From Thermoactinomyces sp. DSM 45892 (GTDB lineage: Bacteria > Bacillota > Bacilli > Thermoactinomycetales > Thermoactinomycetaceae): 64,000 bases of DNA. The position numbers and the translations under genes are program-made. The stretch covers positions 1 through 64,000 of the forward strand of contig NZ_FNPL01000001.1 in NCBI RefSeq assembly GCF_900107305.1, written 5' to 3'. Below, piece by piece: positions 9,238-18,668 of this stretch. The notes under the pieces were generated by a model. It did not search any database, was not told the DNA's origin, and saw only the letters and a program-made list of their open reading frames with translations. Positions within the stretch are counted from its first letter, which is position 1; every line of letters starts with the position of its first letter.

Positions 9238-9423
9238 ATGTCCGTATTCTGGCAATATTTTATGGTACCTATTATGGTAGTCATCAGTGTGCTCGCTGTA
9301 CGTGGATTCCTCTTTAACAAGAGAACCGGCAATAAAGGTGGAATTCTCTTAGGTGGTGGATTTGCAGCTGCAACTTTATTTGTAACTGCATTGTCCGTAT
9401 ATGACTTGCTTGTTGGTTTATAA
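9238..9423 (+). CDS. small two-helix membrane protein, unknown function
   Basis: Starting at ATG 9238 (AGGCAGG eleven bases upstream) the product is 61 residues, MSVFWQYFMVPIMVVISVLA..., with one hydrophobic helix near residues 5-22, a short basic loop (RGFLFNKRTGNKGG) and a second helix to the C-terminus. It is followed at once by a good terminator, so it is a single-gene unit. I do not recognise a family. An upstream in-frame ATG at 9196 would add 14 residues but lacks a ribosome site. Confidence 0.65.
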   Translation: MSVFWQYFMVPIMVVISVLAVRGFLFNKRTGNKGGILLGGGFAAATLFVTALSVYDLLVGL

Positions 9424-9434
9424 ATCTATTACAT

Positions 9435-9466
9435 AACCTCCACTCGAATATTCAAGTGGAGGTTTT
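9435..9466 (+). terminator. terminator after the small membrane gene
   Basis: AACCTCCACT...AGTGGAGGTT hairpin followed by TTTTG, directly after the stop codon at 9423. It also lies between convergent genes and separates them from lipB. Confidence 0.8.
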
Positions 9467-9469
9467 GCA

Positions 9470-10201
9470 TTACTGGTACTCTTTGCGAATCCAACTAAGT
9501 ACGTCCTCTTCATCCTCTACTACATAGGAGGACAAACGCCTTTCATCCTTCGCCTTCCAACCAAACACTTCTTCCACCGCTTCGATTACATAATCCATGA
9601 CGGGAGCAAGGTCCACTTCCCTCCCTAACAACTTTTCAAGCGAGGTAACCCCATATTCCTGAATACCACATGGAATAATGGTTTGAAAAAACTGAAGGTC
9701 ACTGTTTACATTTAGCGCAAATCCGTGGCTAGTAATATATCCTTTTCGCGTACGAGCACGATTAAATTTTACCCCTATGGCCGCTACTTTCTCTTCTCCA
9801 ACCCAGACCCCTGTGTACGGCTCTTTTCGGCTTGGCTGTAGGCCAAAGCGTCGCAGTGCAATGATGAGAACTTCCTCTAACTGACGCAGATACGCATGCG
9901 CATCATTTCCCTGGGTTGCTAGGTCAAAAATAGGATAACCCACTAACTGACCCGGTCCGTGATACGTAACATCTCCACCGCGATCAATCTCGACGAGATC
10001 CATACCCATCTCGGCATACTGCTCTTTGGAGAATAGTAGGTTCTCTGTATGGCTTCCTCTTCCCAACGTGAGGGTATGAGGGTGCTCTAATAGTAATAGT
10101 TGACTCGGAAGACCTTCGTGGTCGACCTTGTGTACGAGTTTTTTTTGTAGATCCCAGGCTTCTTGATATGGAATGAGACCTAGTCGCTGGACTTCAAACA
10201 T
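9470..10201 (-). CDS. lipB: octanoyltransferase LipB
   Basis: LipB moves octanoyl groups from acyl-ACP to lipoyl domains, here plausibly the E2 subunit encoded just upstream and other 2-oxoacid dehydrogenases. The 243-residue protein shows RGGDVTYHGPGQLVGYPI (family signature), KGYITSHGFALNVN and IPCGIQEYGVTSL with the catalytic Cys. I choose ATG 10201 because AGGA sits nine bases before it; a GTG nine bases further up is too close to that site. Many Bacillales use LipM/LipL rather than LipB, so this family choice is slightly unusual. Confidence 0.92.
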   Translation of the reverse strand: MFEVQRLGLIPYQEAWDLQKKLVHKVDHEGLPSQLLLLEHPHTLTLGRGSHTENLLFSKEQYAEMGMDLVEIDRGGDVTYHGPGQLVGYPIFDLATQGNDAHAYLRQLEEVLIIALRRFGLQPSRKEPYTGVWVGEEKVAAIGVKFNRARTRKGYITSHGFALNVNSDLQFFQTIIPCGIQEYGVTSLEKLLGREVDLAPVMDYVIEAVEEVFGWKAKDERRLSSYVVEDEEDVLSWIRKEYQ

Positions 10202-10286
10202 GTTGCTCACATCCTAGGTGATTCGTTTAGTGTGATATGTATCGTATTGTATCATAAGAGATCCGTGGAACAGATTCCGATTGTTC

Positions 10287-10470
10287 TTCTAAAGGATTTA
10301 AGTAATAGGCTTGTTGATGAATCAGAGTTACCGGGGCAATGTATCTGCCCACAGCTCTAGTAAGCCTGCGAAGATGTAAAAAGCAAATCCGCTCCGTCCA
10401 TCGAAGCTACGGGCAAGTGACAAAACTCGCAAGAATACGCGGGACATTTCCGTACTTTGAGTGTTGACAT
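10287..10470 (+). other. intergenic structured remnant related to the one at 1676-1860
   Basis: The gap 10202-10521 contains no gene. It carries TTCTAAAGGATT (10287), CCTGCGAAGAT (10365) and TCGCAAGAAT (10427) in the same order as the collagen-upstream region, but with different spacing, and several possible stems. I treat both as relics of one kind of structured element, perhaps an IS200/IS605 right end. The last part (10477-10507) forms a GAACAGG...CCTGTTC stem without a U tract, possibly a weak terminator for the bkd operon. Confidence 0.3.
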
Positions 10471-10521
10471 ACACGAACAGGCACCCTACACACAGAGCAC
10501 CTGTTCATCATCATAAACGAG

Positions 10522-11844
10522 TTAAAAAGTCGAATCAGCCGTATATTCCTCTAACAACTCTTTCACACGTGCTAAGAACCGCCCTGCCACTAAACCATCT
10601 AATACCCGATGATCCAATGACATACAGATGTTCATCATATCACGGACAGCAAACATATGATTCACCACAACAGGGCGCTTCACAATCGCTTCAAAAGAGA
10701 GAATCGCAGCTTGTGGTTGGTTAATAATCGGTTGAGACATAACAGAGCCAAAGGAACCTGTATTATTAACGGTAAATGTTCCACCTTGTAGATCACTTAG
10801 ATCCAGTTTCCCAGCACGGGTCTTCTGGGCTAAGGTGTTCACCTTCTTAGCAAGTCCTAAAATGGAAAGCTCATCCACATCCGGAATCACTGGCACATAA
10901 AGCGCATCATCGGTTGCCACTGCGATCGAGATGTTAATACGCTTCTTCTGAATGATCTTATCTCCATCCCACATGGAGTTGATAATCGGGAATTCCTTTA
11001 ACGCATCGCTAACGGCTTTGATGAAAAACGGCATAAAGGTCAACGATACTCCTTCACGTACTTTGAAATCATTCTTCATCTTATTACGAAGTTCAACGAG
11101 ACCCGTTACATCCACTTCCATCATCGTCCATGCATGTGGTGCCTCGTGTTTACTTTGCACCATACGGCTGGCGATGGTTTTACGCACACTAGTAAGAGGA
11201 ATCTCGATATCTCCTTCTTCTGTGACAACCCCCACTGGCTTGCTTGCAGGTGGAGTGGTAGAGAGTGCTGTATCTACATCGACAGTAGGCACATGCTCTA
11301 CAACTGACTCATCCACTGAAACAGCCTGAGGAGTTGGAGCACTTCCCACTTTTCCAATTCCCTGTTCAATAGCGGCCAATATATCTTTTCGAGTAATTCG
11401 ACCACCTGTACCCGTTCCAGTAAGAAGAGTAAGATCGATGTCATGCTCTTGCGATAAGCGCAAAACCGCTGGGGAGAAACGGCCACTACTTGAACCACGC
11501 TTACCAGCTAGATCTACCTTTACCGGAGCTGAGGTATTCGTTGCCTCTGGTTTCGATTCTTCTCCAGCAGGGGTAGATGGAGCCGATGTACTTACCTCTT
11601 CTATGCCTTCCACTGCCATTTTACAAATAATCTCTCCAACTGCTACCGTTTCTCCTTCCCCTGCCACGATTTCAACCATCGTTCCCTCAAACGTAGCAGG
11701 AACCTCTGCATTTACTTTATCTGTCGATACTTCACAGATTGCTTCGTACTTGGCTACAGGGTCACCCGGTTTCTTTAACCACTTGGCAATCGTACCTTCT
11801 GTAACACTCTCACCAAGCTGAGGCATTTTAATTTCAGTTGCCAT
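10522..11844 (-). CDS. bkdB: branched-chain 2-oxoacid dehydrogenase E2 (dihydrolipoamide acyltransferase)
   Basis: A 440-residue E2 with domains in the standard order: lipoyl domain (about 1-80, lipoyl Lys in STDKVNAEV), a linker rich in Ser/Thr/Pro/Glu, a peripheral-subunit-binding domain (FSPAVLRLSQEHDIDL...GRITRKDIL, about 120-160), a second linker, and the catalytic domain (about 215-440) with HRVLDG as the active-site His/Asp motif. It is the core of the complex that oxidises branched-chain 2-oxoacids from Val, Leu and Ile to acyl-CoA. Last gene of the operon, behind an AAAGGAGG site. Confidence 0.94.
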   Translation of the reverse strand: MATEIKMPQLGESVTEGTIAKWLKKPGDPVAKYEAICEVSTDKVNAEVPATFEGTMVEIVAGEGETVAVGEIICKMAVEGIEEVSTSAPSTPAGEESKPEATNTSAPVKVDLAGKRGSSSGRFSPAVLRLSQEHDIDLTLLTGTGTGGRITRKDILAAIEQGIGKVGSAPTPQAVSVDESVVEHVPTVDVDTALSTTPPASKPVGVVTEEGDIEIPLTSVRKTIASRMVQSKHEAPHAWTMMEVDVTGLVELRNKMKNDFKVREGVSLTFMPFFIKAVSDALKEFPIINSMWDGDKIIQKKRINISIAVATDDALYVPVIPDVDELSILGLAKKVNTLAQKTRAGKLDLSDLQGGTFTVNNTGSFGSVMSQPIINQPQAAILSFEAIVKRPVVVNHMFAVRDMMNICMSLDHRVLDGLVAGRFLARVKELLEEYTADSTF

Positions 11845-11885
11845 CGCTGGATCCTCCTTTAATTCGTCTGCTTACATGATGAAGA

Positions 11886-12869
11886 TTAGAATTCTGCTAG
11901 TTCACGAATTGCTTTGGCAATTTTATCTGGGTTTAAGATAAATTCCTTTTCCAATGTCGGGCTATATGGCATAGCGGGGACATCTGGACCAGCGAGACGG
12001 CGTACAGGCGCATCCAATTCAAAGAATGCCTCTTCTGCGATAATCGCTGATACTTCGCCACCAAAGCCACCGGTCAAATTATCCTCATGAACGATGAGTA
12101 CTTTACCCGTCTTGGCAACCGCTTCTAAAACGGCTTCCTTATCTAATGGAACAAGCGTGCGCAAATCAAGAACATGTACACTAATTCCGTCTTTTTCTAG
12201 CTGTTCTGCCGCTTGCAAAGCAAAGTGAACCATCATTCCGTATGTAATGACAGTTACATCCGTCCCTTCGCGCTTCACGTCAGCCTTGCCGATTGGAATC
12301 GTATAGTCGTCAGCAGGTACCTCGCCCTTAATCAGACGATAGCAACGTTTATGCTCAAAGAATAGAACGGGATCATCATCACGGATTGCAGATTTCAATA
12401 GACCTTTTACATCATATGGGGTAGATGGCGTTACAATCTTCAAACCCGGTACCCCTGTAAAAATCTTCTCTACACTTTGGGAGTGATAGAGCGCACCGTG
12501 GATTCCTCCACCGTATGGAGCACGTACCACCATAGGGCATGACCACTTATTATTAGAGCGATAACGAATTTTAGACGCTTCACTTATGATCTGGTTGATA
12601 GCTGGCATAATAAAGTCAGCAAATTGCATCTCGGCAATCGGGCGCTTTCCATAAGCGGCCGCCCCAATCGCTACACCCGCAATCGCAGATTCTGTCAGAG
12701 GGGTATCCAGTACACGATCCTCTCCAAACTCACTATATAAACCGTCCGTAGCGCGGAATACTCCACCACGCACACCTACGTCTTCTCCTAATACGAATAC
12801 CTGAGAGTCCCGTTTCATCTCTTCACGCATCGCCAGCGTTACTGCTTCGATATAAGACATTACTGCCAT
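11886..12869 (-). CDS. bkdAB: branched-chain 2-oxoacid dehydrogenase E1 beta
   Basis: The 327-residue thiamine-pyrophosphate enzyme subunit shows FVLGEDVGVRGGVFRAT, the DTPLTESAIAGVAIGAA segment, RAPYGGGIHGALYHSQS, the EHKRCYR motif and VHEDNLTGGFGGEV of the transketolase C-terminal domain. Length and start are normal. It pairs with the E1 alpha subunit encoded 14 bases upstream to decarboxylate the 2-oxoacid and transfer the acyl group to E2. Confidence 0.94.
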   Translation of the reverse strand: MAVMSYIEAVTLAMREEMKRDSQVFVLGEDVGVRGGVFRATDGLYSEFGEDRVLDTPLTESAIAGVAIGAAAYGKRPIAEMQFADFIMPAINQIISEASKIRYRSNNKWSCPMVVRAPYGGGIHGALYHSQSVEKIFTGVPGLKIVTPSTPYDVKGLLKSAIRDDDPVLFFEHKRCYRLIKGEVPADDYTIPIGKADVKREGTDVTVITYGMMVHFALQAAEQLEKDGISVHVLDLRTLVPLDKEAVLEAVAKTGKVLIVHEDNLTGGFGGEVSAIIAEEAFFELDAPVRRLAGPDVPAMPYSPTLEKEFILNPDKIAKAIRELAEF

Positions 12870-12883
12870 GTTGATGGTTCCCC

Positions 12884-13867
12884 CTATTCCGCAAATACGT
12901 ATTTATCTATTTCTGATGGATCCGGGTAGGCTGCCTTTTCTGCATAATCGGTAGCAGCATCTACTTCCTTCTTGATCTCCGCTTGAATCTGCTCATCCGA
13001 CTCTTCTGTTAAGAGGCCATGATCCAGCAAGTACCCGCGGTATTGGAACAACGAGTCTTTTTTCTTCGCCTCATCCACTTCTTCACGAGAACGATAGGTA
13101 CGATCATCGTCATCACTTGAGTGCGGAACCAAACGATAGGAAACCGTTTCCACCAAGGTTGGCCCTTCTCCACGACGTCCGCGTTCAACAGCCTCTTTTA
13201 CAGCACGATATACTTCTAGTGGATCGTTTCCATCTACTGAAATGCCCGGCATACCATAACCAGCACCACGAGCCGCGATACTTCCACCCGCAACTTGCTT
13301 CTCTAGCGGAACGGAAATTGCGTACTGGTTGTTCTGTACCATAAAGATAACAGGCAGCTTGTGAACACCGGCAAAGTTCATCGCTTCATGCAAGTCTCCT
13401 TGGTTTGCAGAACCTTCTCCACACGTCGTTAGAACGACAAAATCTTTTTTATCCAGTTTTCCCGCATACGCAATTCCCGTAGCATGTACCATCTGAGTGG
13501 TTACAGGAGAAGAGCCTGTGAGAATTCGATAACGATGATCACCAAAGTGGCCCGGCATCTGACGTCCACCACTGTTTGGGTCTTCTGCTTTTGCAAAGGA
13601 AGAGAGCAGATAATCTTGAGCCGTTTGTCCCATTACCATCACAAGCCCCATATCACGATAGTACGGACAAAGCCAATCCTTTTCCGTATCAAGTGCAAAT
13701 CCAGCACCTACTTGTGCCGCTTCATGCCCTTGACAAGAAATCACAAATGGAATCTTCCCTGCACGGTTTAGTAACCAAGTACGCTCATCTGTTTTACGTG
13801 CTAGTGACATATATCGATACATACCAACTGCTTGCTCATCTGTTAACCCTAACTCCCTATGTTTCAA
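12884..13867 (-). CDS. bkdAA: branched-chain 2-oxoacid dehydrogenase E1 alpha
   Basis: A 327-residue E1 alpha with the thiamine-pyrophosphate motif GEGSANQGDLHEAMNFAG running to VIFMVQNNQYAIS, and the RSREEVDEAKKKD segment near the end. The start is a TTG nine bases after GAGGGGGG; no better ATG exists. The downstream gene encodes E1 beta and the upstream gene the E3 subunit, as in Bacillus bkd operons. The Bacillus-type branched-chain subfamily is shorter than the mitochondrial one, consistent with this length. Confidence 0.93.
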   Translation of the reverse strand: MKHRELGLTDEQAVGMYRYMSLARKTDERTWLLNRAGKIPFVISCQGHEAAQVGAGFALDTEKDWLCPYYRDMGLVMVMGQTAQDYLLSSFAKAEDPNSGGRQMPGHFGDHRYRILTGSSPVTTQMVHATGIAYAGKLDKKDFVVLTTCGEGSANQGDLHEAMNFAGVHKLPVIFMVQNNQYAISVPLEKQVAGGSIAARGAGYGMPGISVDGNDPLEVYRAVKEAVERGRRGEGPTLVETVSYRLVPHSSDDDDRTYRSREEVDEAKKKDSLFQYRGYLLDHGLLTEESDEQIQAEIKKEVDAATDYAEKAAYPDPSEIDKYVFAE

Positions 13868-13884
13868 GGAAATCCCCCCTCAAA

Positions 13885-15309
13885 TTAACCATGAATCGCC
13901 TTTCCATCTACAGCAAGTGCTACCTCTCCAAATACCTCTGATAACGTAGGATGTGGATGGATTGCTTGCGAGATCTCCCATGCAGTCGCATCGAGAACCT
14001 TCGCCAGTCCAGCCTCTCCGATTAGATCCGTTGCATGTGCACCAATGATATGTACGCCTAGCAAATCATCTGTTTTCGCATCCGATATCATCTTAATAAA
14101 TCCGTCTGTCTCACCAAATACAAGCGACTTCCCTACTCCGCGGAATGGGAATTTTCCAACCTTTACTTCATGCCCGCGATCTTTTGCCTCTTGCTCCGTA
14201 AGACCGATGCTTCCTACCTCTGGTCGGCTATAGGTACAGCGCGGAACCATTGTACCATCAATAGCATGTACGTCTTTTCTAGCCATATGTTCAACCGCTA
14301 AAATCCCTTCATGAGAAGCCACGTGAGCTAGTTGATAGCCACCGTTTACATCGCCAATCGCGTAAATATGAGATTCTGCTGTTTGCATAAAGTCGTTTAC
14401 TTGAATAACACCTTTATCCACTTTGATGGAAGTATTTTGTAAACCGATATCTTCGATGTTAGCCTGACGACCCACTGAAACAAATACCTTCTCTGCTTCA
14501 AATGTCTCCGTCTTACCATCTTTTTCAGCCACAACAGTTACAGAGCCATCTGCGACCTTCATTTCTTCGGCAAGAACCTTCGCATTTGTAATTACTTTTA
14601 CTTTCCGTTTTTTGAAAATACGAGTCATCTCTTTACTAACATCTGCATCTTCAAATGGTAAAATGCGATCCGCATATTCGATGACGGTTACCTCTACACC
14701 AAAGTCACTAAGCATCGAAGCCCACTCAATCCCAATCACACCGCCTCCAATAATAATCATCGATTTCGGAAGCGTTTCCATTTGCAGTGCATGATCTGAG
14801 TTTAATATATGAATCCCATCGATCTCGAGTCCCGGAAGAGTACGTGGACGAGAGCCTGTTGCAATCATCACAAATTGAGGGATGAGCATATCAGATTCTT
14901 CCCCATCTGCTCTTTCTACCGAAATGGTACCTGGCATAGGAGAAAAGATAGAAGGCCCTAAAATGCGACCAAATCCCTTGTAAACGTCTACTTTATTTTT
15001 TTTAAGAAGCCCTTCGACTCCTTTATGGAGCTGGGAAACGATTTCATTTTTTCGTTTTTGCACTAAGTTCATGGAGAGCTGAACATCATCCGCAGTGATT
15101 CCATAACTCTCACTATTTTTCATTTCATGATATACTTCAGCACTTCGCAGGAGAGACTTACTCGGGACACAACCTTTATGTAAGCACACTCCACCCACAT
15201 GTTCCTTTTCAACTACAGCCACTTTCATTCCTAGTTGCGCAGCCCGGACAGCAGCTACATAGCCGCCCGGCCCCGCACCAAGGACTACGAGATCATAATT
15301 TTCTGCCAT
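13885..15309 (-). CDS. lpdV: dihydrolipoamide dehydrogenase (E3)
   Basis: The 474-residue flavoprotein has an N-terminal FAD site (VVLGAGPGGYVAAVRAAQLG), the redox disulfide GGVCLHKGCVPSK, a central NAD-binding GGGVIGIEWASM, a second FAD motif (YAIGDVNGGYQLAHVA) and the interface His-Glu pair in HPHPTLSE. It reoxidises the dihydrolipoyl E2 of the branched-chain complex. An AAAAGGAG site precedes ATG 15309. It is 17 bases after buk, so it belongs to the ptb-bcd-buk-lpdV-bkd operon. Confidence 0.95.
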   Translation of the reverse strand: MAENYDLVVLGAGPGGYVAAVRAAQLGMKVAVVEKEHVGGVCLHKGCVPSKSLLRSAEVYHEMKNSESYGITADDVQLSMNLVQKRKNEIVSQLHKGVEGLLKKNKVDVYKGFGRILGPSIFSPMPGTISVERADGEESDMLIPQFVMIATGSRPRTLPGLEIDGIHILNSDHALQMETLPKSMIIIGGGVIGIEWASMLSDFGVEVTVIEYADRILPFEDADVSKEMTRIFKKRKVKVITNAKVLAEEMKVADGSVTVVAEKDGKTETFEAEKVFVSVGRQANIEDIGLQNTSIKVDKGVIQVNDFMQTAESHIYAIGDVNGGYQLAHVASHEGILAVEHMARKDVHAIDGTMVPRCTYSRPEVGSIGLTEQEAKDRGHEVKVGKFPFRGVGKSLVFGETDGFIKMISDAKTDDLLGVHIIGAHATDLIGEAGLAKVLDATAWEISQAIHPHPTLSEVFGEVALAVDGKAIHG

Positions 15310-15326
15310 GCTCTTCTCGTCTCCTT

Positions 15327-16409
15327 TTACTGTGGTGGATATTGTTTTGCTTCTTCTTCTCGACGTAACACACGAAGAGCACCTTCTGCAAGAGCTTGTA
15401 GTTCGTCTTCACCTGGTACAACGCAGACTGGAGCAATCCATTCTACTCGTTCCTGAATCATCGACGTAAAGAGTTGTCCATAAGCCAAGCCGCCCGTCAA
15501 AATAATCTGATCTACTTCCCCTTTTAATACAGCGGCATACGCACCAATCTCTTTCGCTACTTGATAGGCCATAGCTTCATATACGAGTTTGGCTCTTGTA
15601 TCTCCTTCTTGAATCCGCTCTTCTACTTCTCGTGCATCCGTCGTTCCTAGATACCCCATGAGTCCACCTTTACCCACGATCATCTTCATAATCTCGCTTG
15701 CAAAGTATTTCCCAGAATAACTAAGAGCTACTAAGTCACCTACAGGTAACGTGCCCGCACGCTCTGGTGAAAAAGGGCCTTCTCCTGCAAGTCCATTATT
15801 TACATCAATCACTCGTCCTTTTTGATGGGCTCCTACCGTAATCCCACCACCCATGTGCACAATTAGATAATTTACTTCTTCATAACGCTTGTTTTGCTCT
15901 TTTGCTACACGACGCGCAACTGCTTTTTGGTTTAACGCATGGAAAATACTACGGCGTTCAATCTCTGGGACACCTGAGATTCTCGCCACTGGTTGCAGTT
16001 CATCTACCACCACGGGGTCGACGATAAATGCCGGAATTTGTAGTTGATTAGCAATATCACTGGCTATCAATCCCGCTAGGTTGGAAGCATGCATTCCGTA
16101 ACGACCGGATCGCAGATCGGCTAACATCGTGTCATTAATAGCATACGTGCCACCAGGGATAGGGCGCAATAAGCCCCCCCTAGCGACAATGGCATGAAAT
16201 CGGGTTATATTCATACCCTCTCGATCCAATGTATCTAAAATCACTTGTTTGCGAAAGGGATATTGACTCACTAACTCCGGAAATCGAGCCAACTCTTTTG
16301 CATGATGGCGTAAGGTAATATCTAAGATCGGCTTCTCATTATCAAACACCCCTATTTTGGTCGAGGTAGATCCAGGGTTTATCGTAAGAACCCGTAAGAC
16401 TTCATGCAC
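15327..16409 (-). CDS. buk: butyrate kinase (branched-chain acid kinase)
   Basis: The protein carries the acetate/butyrate kinase signatures [16 protein letters not shown] at the N-terminus, [18 protein letters not shown] and ILTGGLAYG near the C-terminus. It turns acyl-phosphate made by Ptb into free acid with ATP gain. I set the start at GTG 16409 (GGAG eight bases upstream, 360 residues); a TTG at 16427 would add six residues with no ribosome site. It sits between the leucine dehydrogenase and E3 genes, as in Bacillus. Confidence 0.93.
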   Translation of the reverse strand: MHEVLRVLTINPGSTSTKIGVFDNEKPILDITLRHHAKELARFPELVSQYPFRKQVILDTLDREGMNITRFHAIVARGGLLRPIPGGTYAINDTMLADLRSGRYGMHASNLAGLIASDIANQLQIPAFIVDPVVVDELQPVARISGVPEIERRSIFHALNQKAVARRVAKEQNKRYEEVNYLIVHMGGGITVGAHQKGRVIDVNNGLAGEGPFSPERAGTLPVGDLVALSYSGKYFASEIMKMIVGKGGLMGYLGTTDAREVEERIQEGDTRAKLVYEAMAYQVAKEIGAYAAVLKGEVDQIILTGGLAYGQLFTSMIQERVEWIAPVCVVPGEDELQALAEGALRVLRREEEAKQYPPQ

Positions 16410-16438
16410 TTCTAACACTCCTAACAATCCCGAACATA

Positions 16439-17533
16439 TTATCGTTGATTGAGCGAATGACGCTCTGTTTGTAAAAAGGTACTACGAGATTGGCGCAACG
16501 AAGCAATCCGCTCTTCTGCCATACGGTCAGCCGCTTGATAGCTTGGAATCCCATCACGTTTCGCAATCTCAAATACACGTAGAATATTGTCATAGATGCC
16601 TTCTACTTTTTTCATCGCCCGCTCTGGATTATACCCTACTAGTTCATCCGCAACGTTAATTAATCCACCTGCGTTAATCACATAGTCTGGAGCATAAACC
16701 ATTCCACGCGCCTCTAGCATGTCACCGTGGCGATCTTCACGTAATTGGTTATTGGCAGAACCCGCAACTACTTTACATTTCAAGCGCTCAATCGTCTCAT
16801 CATTAATAATTCCACCTAAAGCACATGGAGCAAAGATATCACATTCCACATCGTAAATTTCCTCTGGGGATACACGAATCGCACCGAAGTCATTTACTGC
16901 CCGTTGTACGTTTTCTTCATTAATATCCGCAACGATTAATTTTACATTTTCTTTATGGAGGTATTCACACATGCTGTAAGCTACATTTCCAACCCCTTGA
17001 ACCGCTACCACAAGCCCATCTAGAGCATCGGATCCGAAAGCTTCTTTCGCTGCTGCTTTCATCCCTTTATAAACTCCAAACGCTGTTACAGGAGATGGGT
17101 TGCCTGAAGAACCGAATGCTGGAGAAATCCCGGTAACAAACTTTGTTTCCAAGTGAATGAGATCCATATCTTCTACGCTGGTTCCAACATCCTCAGCCGT
17201 AATATAACGTCCGTTTAATCCTTCGATATAACGACCTAGAGAACGGAATAACTCTTCACTCTTATCTTTTTTAGGGTCTCCGATCAAAACTGTTTTCCCA
17301 CCGCCGAGGTTAAGGCCCGCTGCTGCCGCTTTATACGTCATTCCTCGTGCTAGACGAAGTGCATCCTCCATCGCCTCTTCTTCCGTAGCATATGTCCACA
17401 TGCGTAAACCACCAAGTGCAGGCCCAAGTGTTGTATCATGAATCGCAATAATCGCTTTTAATCCAGAGTTCTTATCTTGACAAATGACGACTTGCTCATA
17501 ATCATATTTCTCCATGTAGTCAAACAGTTCCAT
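16439..17533 (-). CDS. bcd: leucine (branched-chain amino acid) dehydrogenase
   Basis: A 364-residue NAD-dependent amino-acid dehydrogenase that deaminates Leu, Val and Ile to 2-oxoacids for the bkd complex. Visible features are [25 protein letters not shown] with the catalytic Lys, [13 protein letters not shown], the nucleotide-binding [11 protein letters not shown] and [12 protein letters not shown] use ATG 17533 behind AAGGGGA; the upstream in-frame TTG would overlap that ribosome site. The upstream gene is ptb, 21 bases away. Confidence 0.95.
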   Translation of the reverse strand: MELFDYMEKYDYEQVVICQDKNSGLKAIIAIHDTTLGPALGGLRMWTYATEEEAMEDALRLARGMTYKAAAAGLNLGGGKTVLIGDPKKDKSEELFRSLGRYIEGLNGRYITAEDVGTSVEDMDLIHLETKFVTGISPAFGSSGNPSPVTAFGVYKGMKAAAKEAFGSDALDGLVVAVQGVGNVAYSMCEYLHKENVKLIVADINEENVQRAVNDFGAIRVSPEEIYDVECDIFAPCALGGIINDETIERLKCKVVAGSANNQLREDRHGDMLEARGMVYAPDYVINAGGLINVADELVGYNPERAMKKVEGIYDNILRVFEIAKRDGIPSYQAADRMAEERIASLRQSRSTFLQTERHSLNQR

Positions 17534-17554
17534 TAGACTATCCCCTTTCAACTA

Positions 17555-18475
17555 TTACCGTTTTTTGAAATGGTCGGCTTGTAATACAGCCATAGCAATC
17601 GAATATAGCTTTGCTTCAGCGGAATCAGCTCGTGATGTTAACACAATCGGAGCCTTAGCACCCAGTACAAGTGCGCCAATCTTCGCTTTTGCAAAATAAA
17701 CCATTGATTTATAAAGAATATTTCCTGCTTCAATGTCAGGAACGAATAAAACATCTGCTTTACCAGCTACAGGACTATGAATGCCTTTATGCTCAGCAGA
17801 TTCAACAGATACCGCATTATCCAGAGCAAAAGGTCCATCCACAATCGCGCCTTTAATTTGTCCACGACGGTTCATCTGGGACAAGGCCGCCGCATCTAAA
17901 GTAGGTTGCATAGAAGGATTTACGACTTCTACTGCGCCGAGCACCGCTACTTTCGGTTCTGAAAGACCTAATGAATGGCAGAAATCAATCACATTTTCAA
18001 GAATTTGTACCTTATCCTTTAATTCAGGAGCCACATTTAACGCTGGATCCGTCACATGGATCAGATGGTCAAAACCAGGAACCTCAAACGAAGCAACATG
18101 GCTTAGTATTTTGCCAGCACGTAAACCCTTTTCTTTATTTAATACGGCACGAAGAAAGTCAGCCGTTTGCACCATACCTTTCATCAATACATCTGCACGC
18201 TTTTCACTAACAGCCGTCACTGCCAATAAGCACGCCTGAGCAATCGAAGTAGCATGTATCACTTCCCCTGACGCCAGATCTAGGCCAATCTCTTTGCCGA
18301 TCGAGCGAATCTTCTCTTCATCTCCAAACAATAAAAAGTCGGCAATTCGATGCTTCTTCGCATCTAGCACAGCTTCTAACACTTCTTGATCAGCTGCTGC
18401 CGCGACTGCTACGGTTACAGAAGGAAGAGATTCTGCATACTTCACTACTTGCTCAAACGTTGTTAACATTTTCAT
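17555..18475 (-). CDS. ptb: phosphate butyryltransferase
   Basis: The 306-residue protein is a phosphotransacetylase-fold enzyme of the Ptb group: VLMKGMVQTADFLRAVL, FDHLIHVTDPALNVAPEL, GAIVDGPFALDNAVS and VPDIEAGNILYKSM are family signatures. It exchanges CoA for phosphate on short and branched acyl-CoA, the step before Buk. It is the first gene after the sigma-54-type promoter, as in Bacillus. An AGAGGTG site is nine bases from ATG 18475; a second in-frame ATG lies two codons in. Confidence 0.94.
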   Translation of the reverse strand: MKMLTTFEQVVKYAESLPSVTVAVAAAADQEVLEAVLDAKKHRIADFLLFGDEEKIRSIGKEIGLDLASGEVIHATSIAQACLLAVTAVSEKRADVLMKGMVQTADFLRAVLNKEKGLRAGKILSHVASFEVPGFDHLIHVTDPALNVAPELKDKVQILENVIDFCHSLGLSEPKVAVLGAVEVVNPSMQPTLDAAALSQMNRRGQIKGAIVDGPFALDNAVSVESAEHKGIHSPVAGKADVLFVPDIEAGNILYKSMVYFAKAKIGALVLGAKAPIVLTSRADSAEAKLYSIAMAVLQADHFKKR

Positions 18476-18556
18476 GATGACCTACACCTCTTTGACCAAC
18501 TAAGTGGCTAATGTAATGTAATAAAACAAATCGGAAGCCGCTAGTCATCCTTTATT

Positions 18557-18574
18557 ATGCAAGAACAATGCCAA
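18557..18574 (-). promoter_or_regulatory. sigma-54 (SigL) promoter of the bkd operon
   Basis: Read on the minus strand the sequence is TTGGCATTGTTCTTGCAT. GG and GC are separated by exactly 10 bases, as in the -24/-12 consensus TGGCAC-N5-TTGC; only one core base differs. It lies 82-99 bases before the ptb start and just after the gene for a sigma-54-dependent activator, so the assignment is strong. Confidence 0.88.
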
Positions 18575-18615
18575 CACCATAAAACAAGGAAATGACATAA
18601 ATAGCGCTACACACA

Positions 18616-18662
18616 TTGCATTATTTTGCAAAAACGCAAGCTTTTACATGCAATAAATTGCA
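18616..18662. promoter_or_regulatory. paired TTGCA palindromes, probable BkdR upstream activating sites
   Basis: TTGCA-N6-TGCAA at 18616-18631 and TGCAA-N4-TTGCA at 18649-18662 lie about 45-100 bases upstream of the -24 element, between the bkdR stop and the promoter. The position fits enhancer sites for BkdR. The two palindromes have opposite arm order, so they may not be equivalent. Binding is inferred. Confidence 0.6.
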
Positions 18663-18668
18663 GATAGC

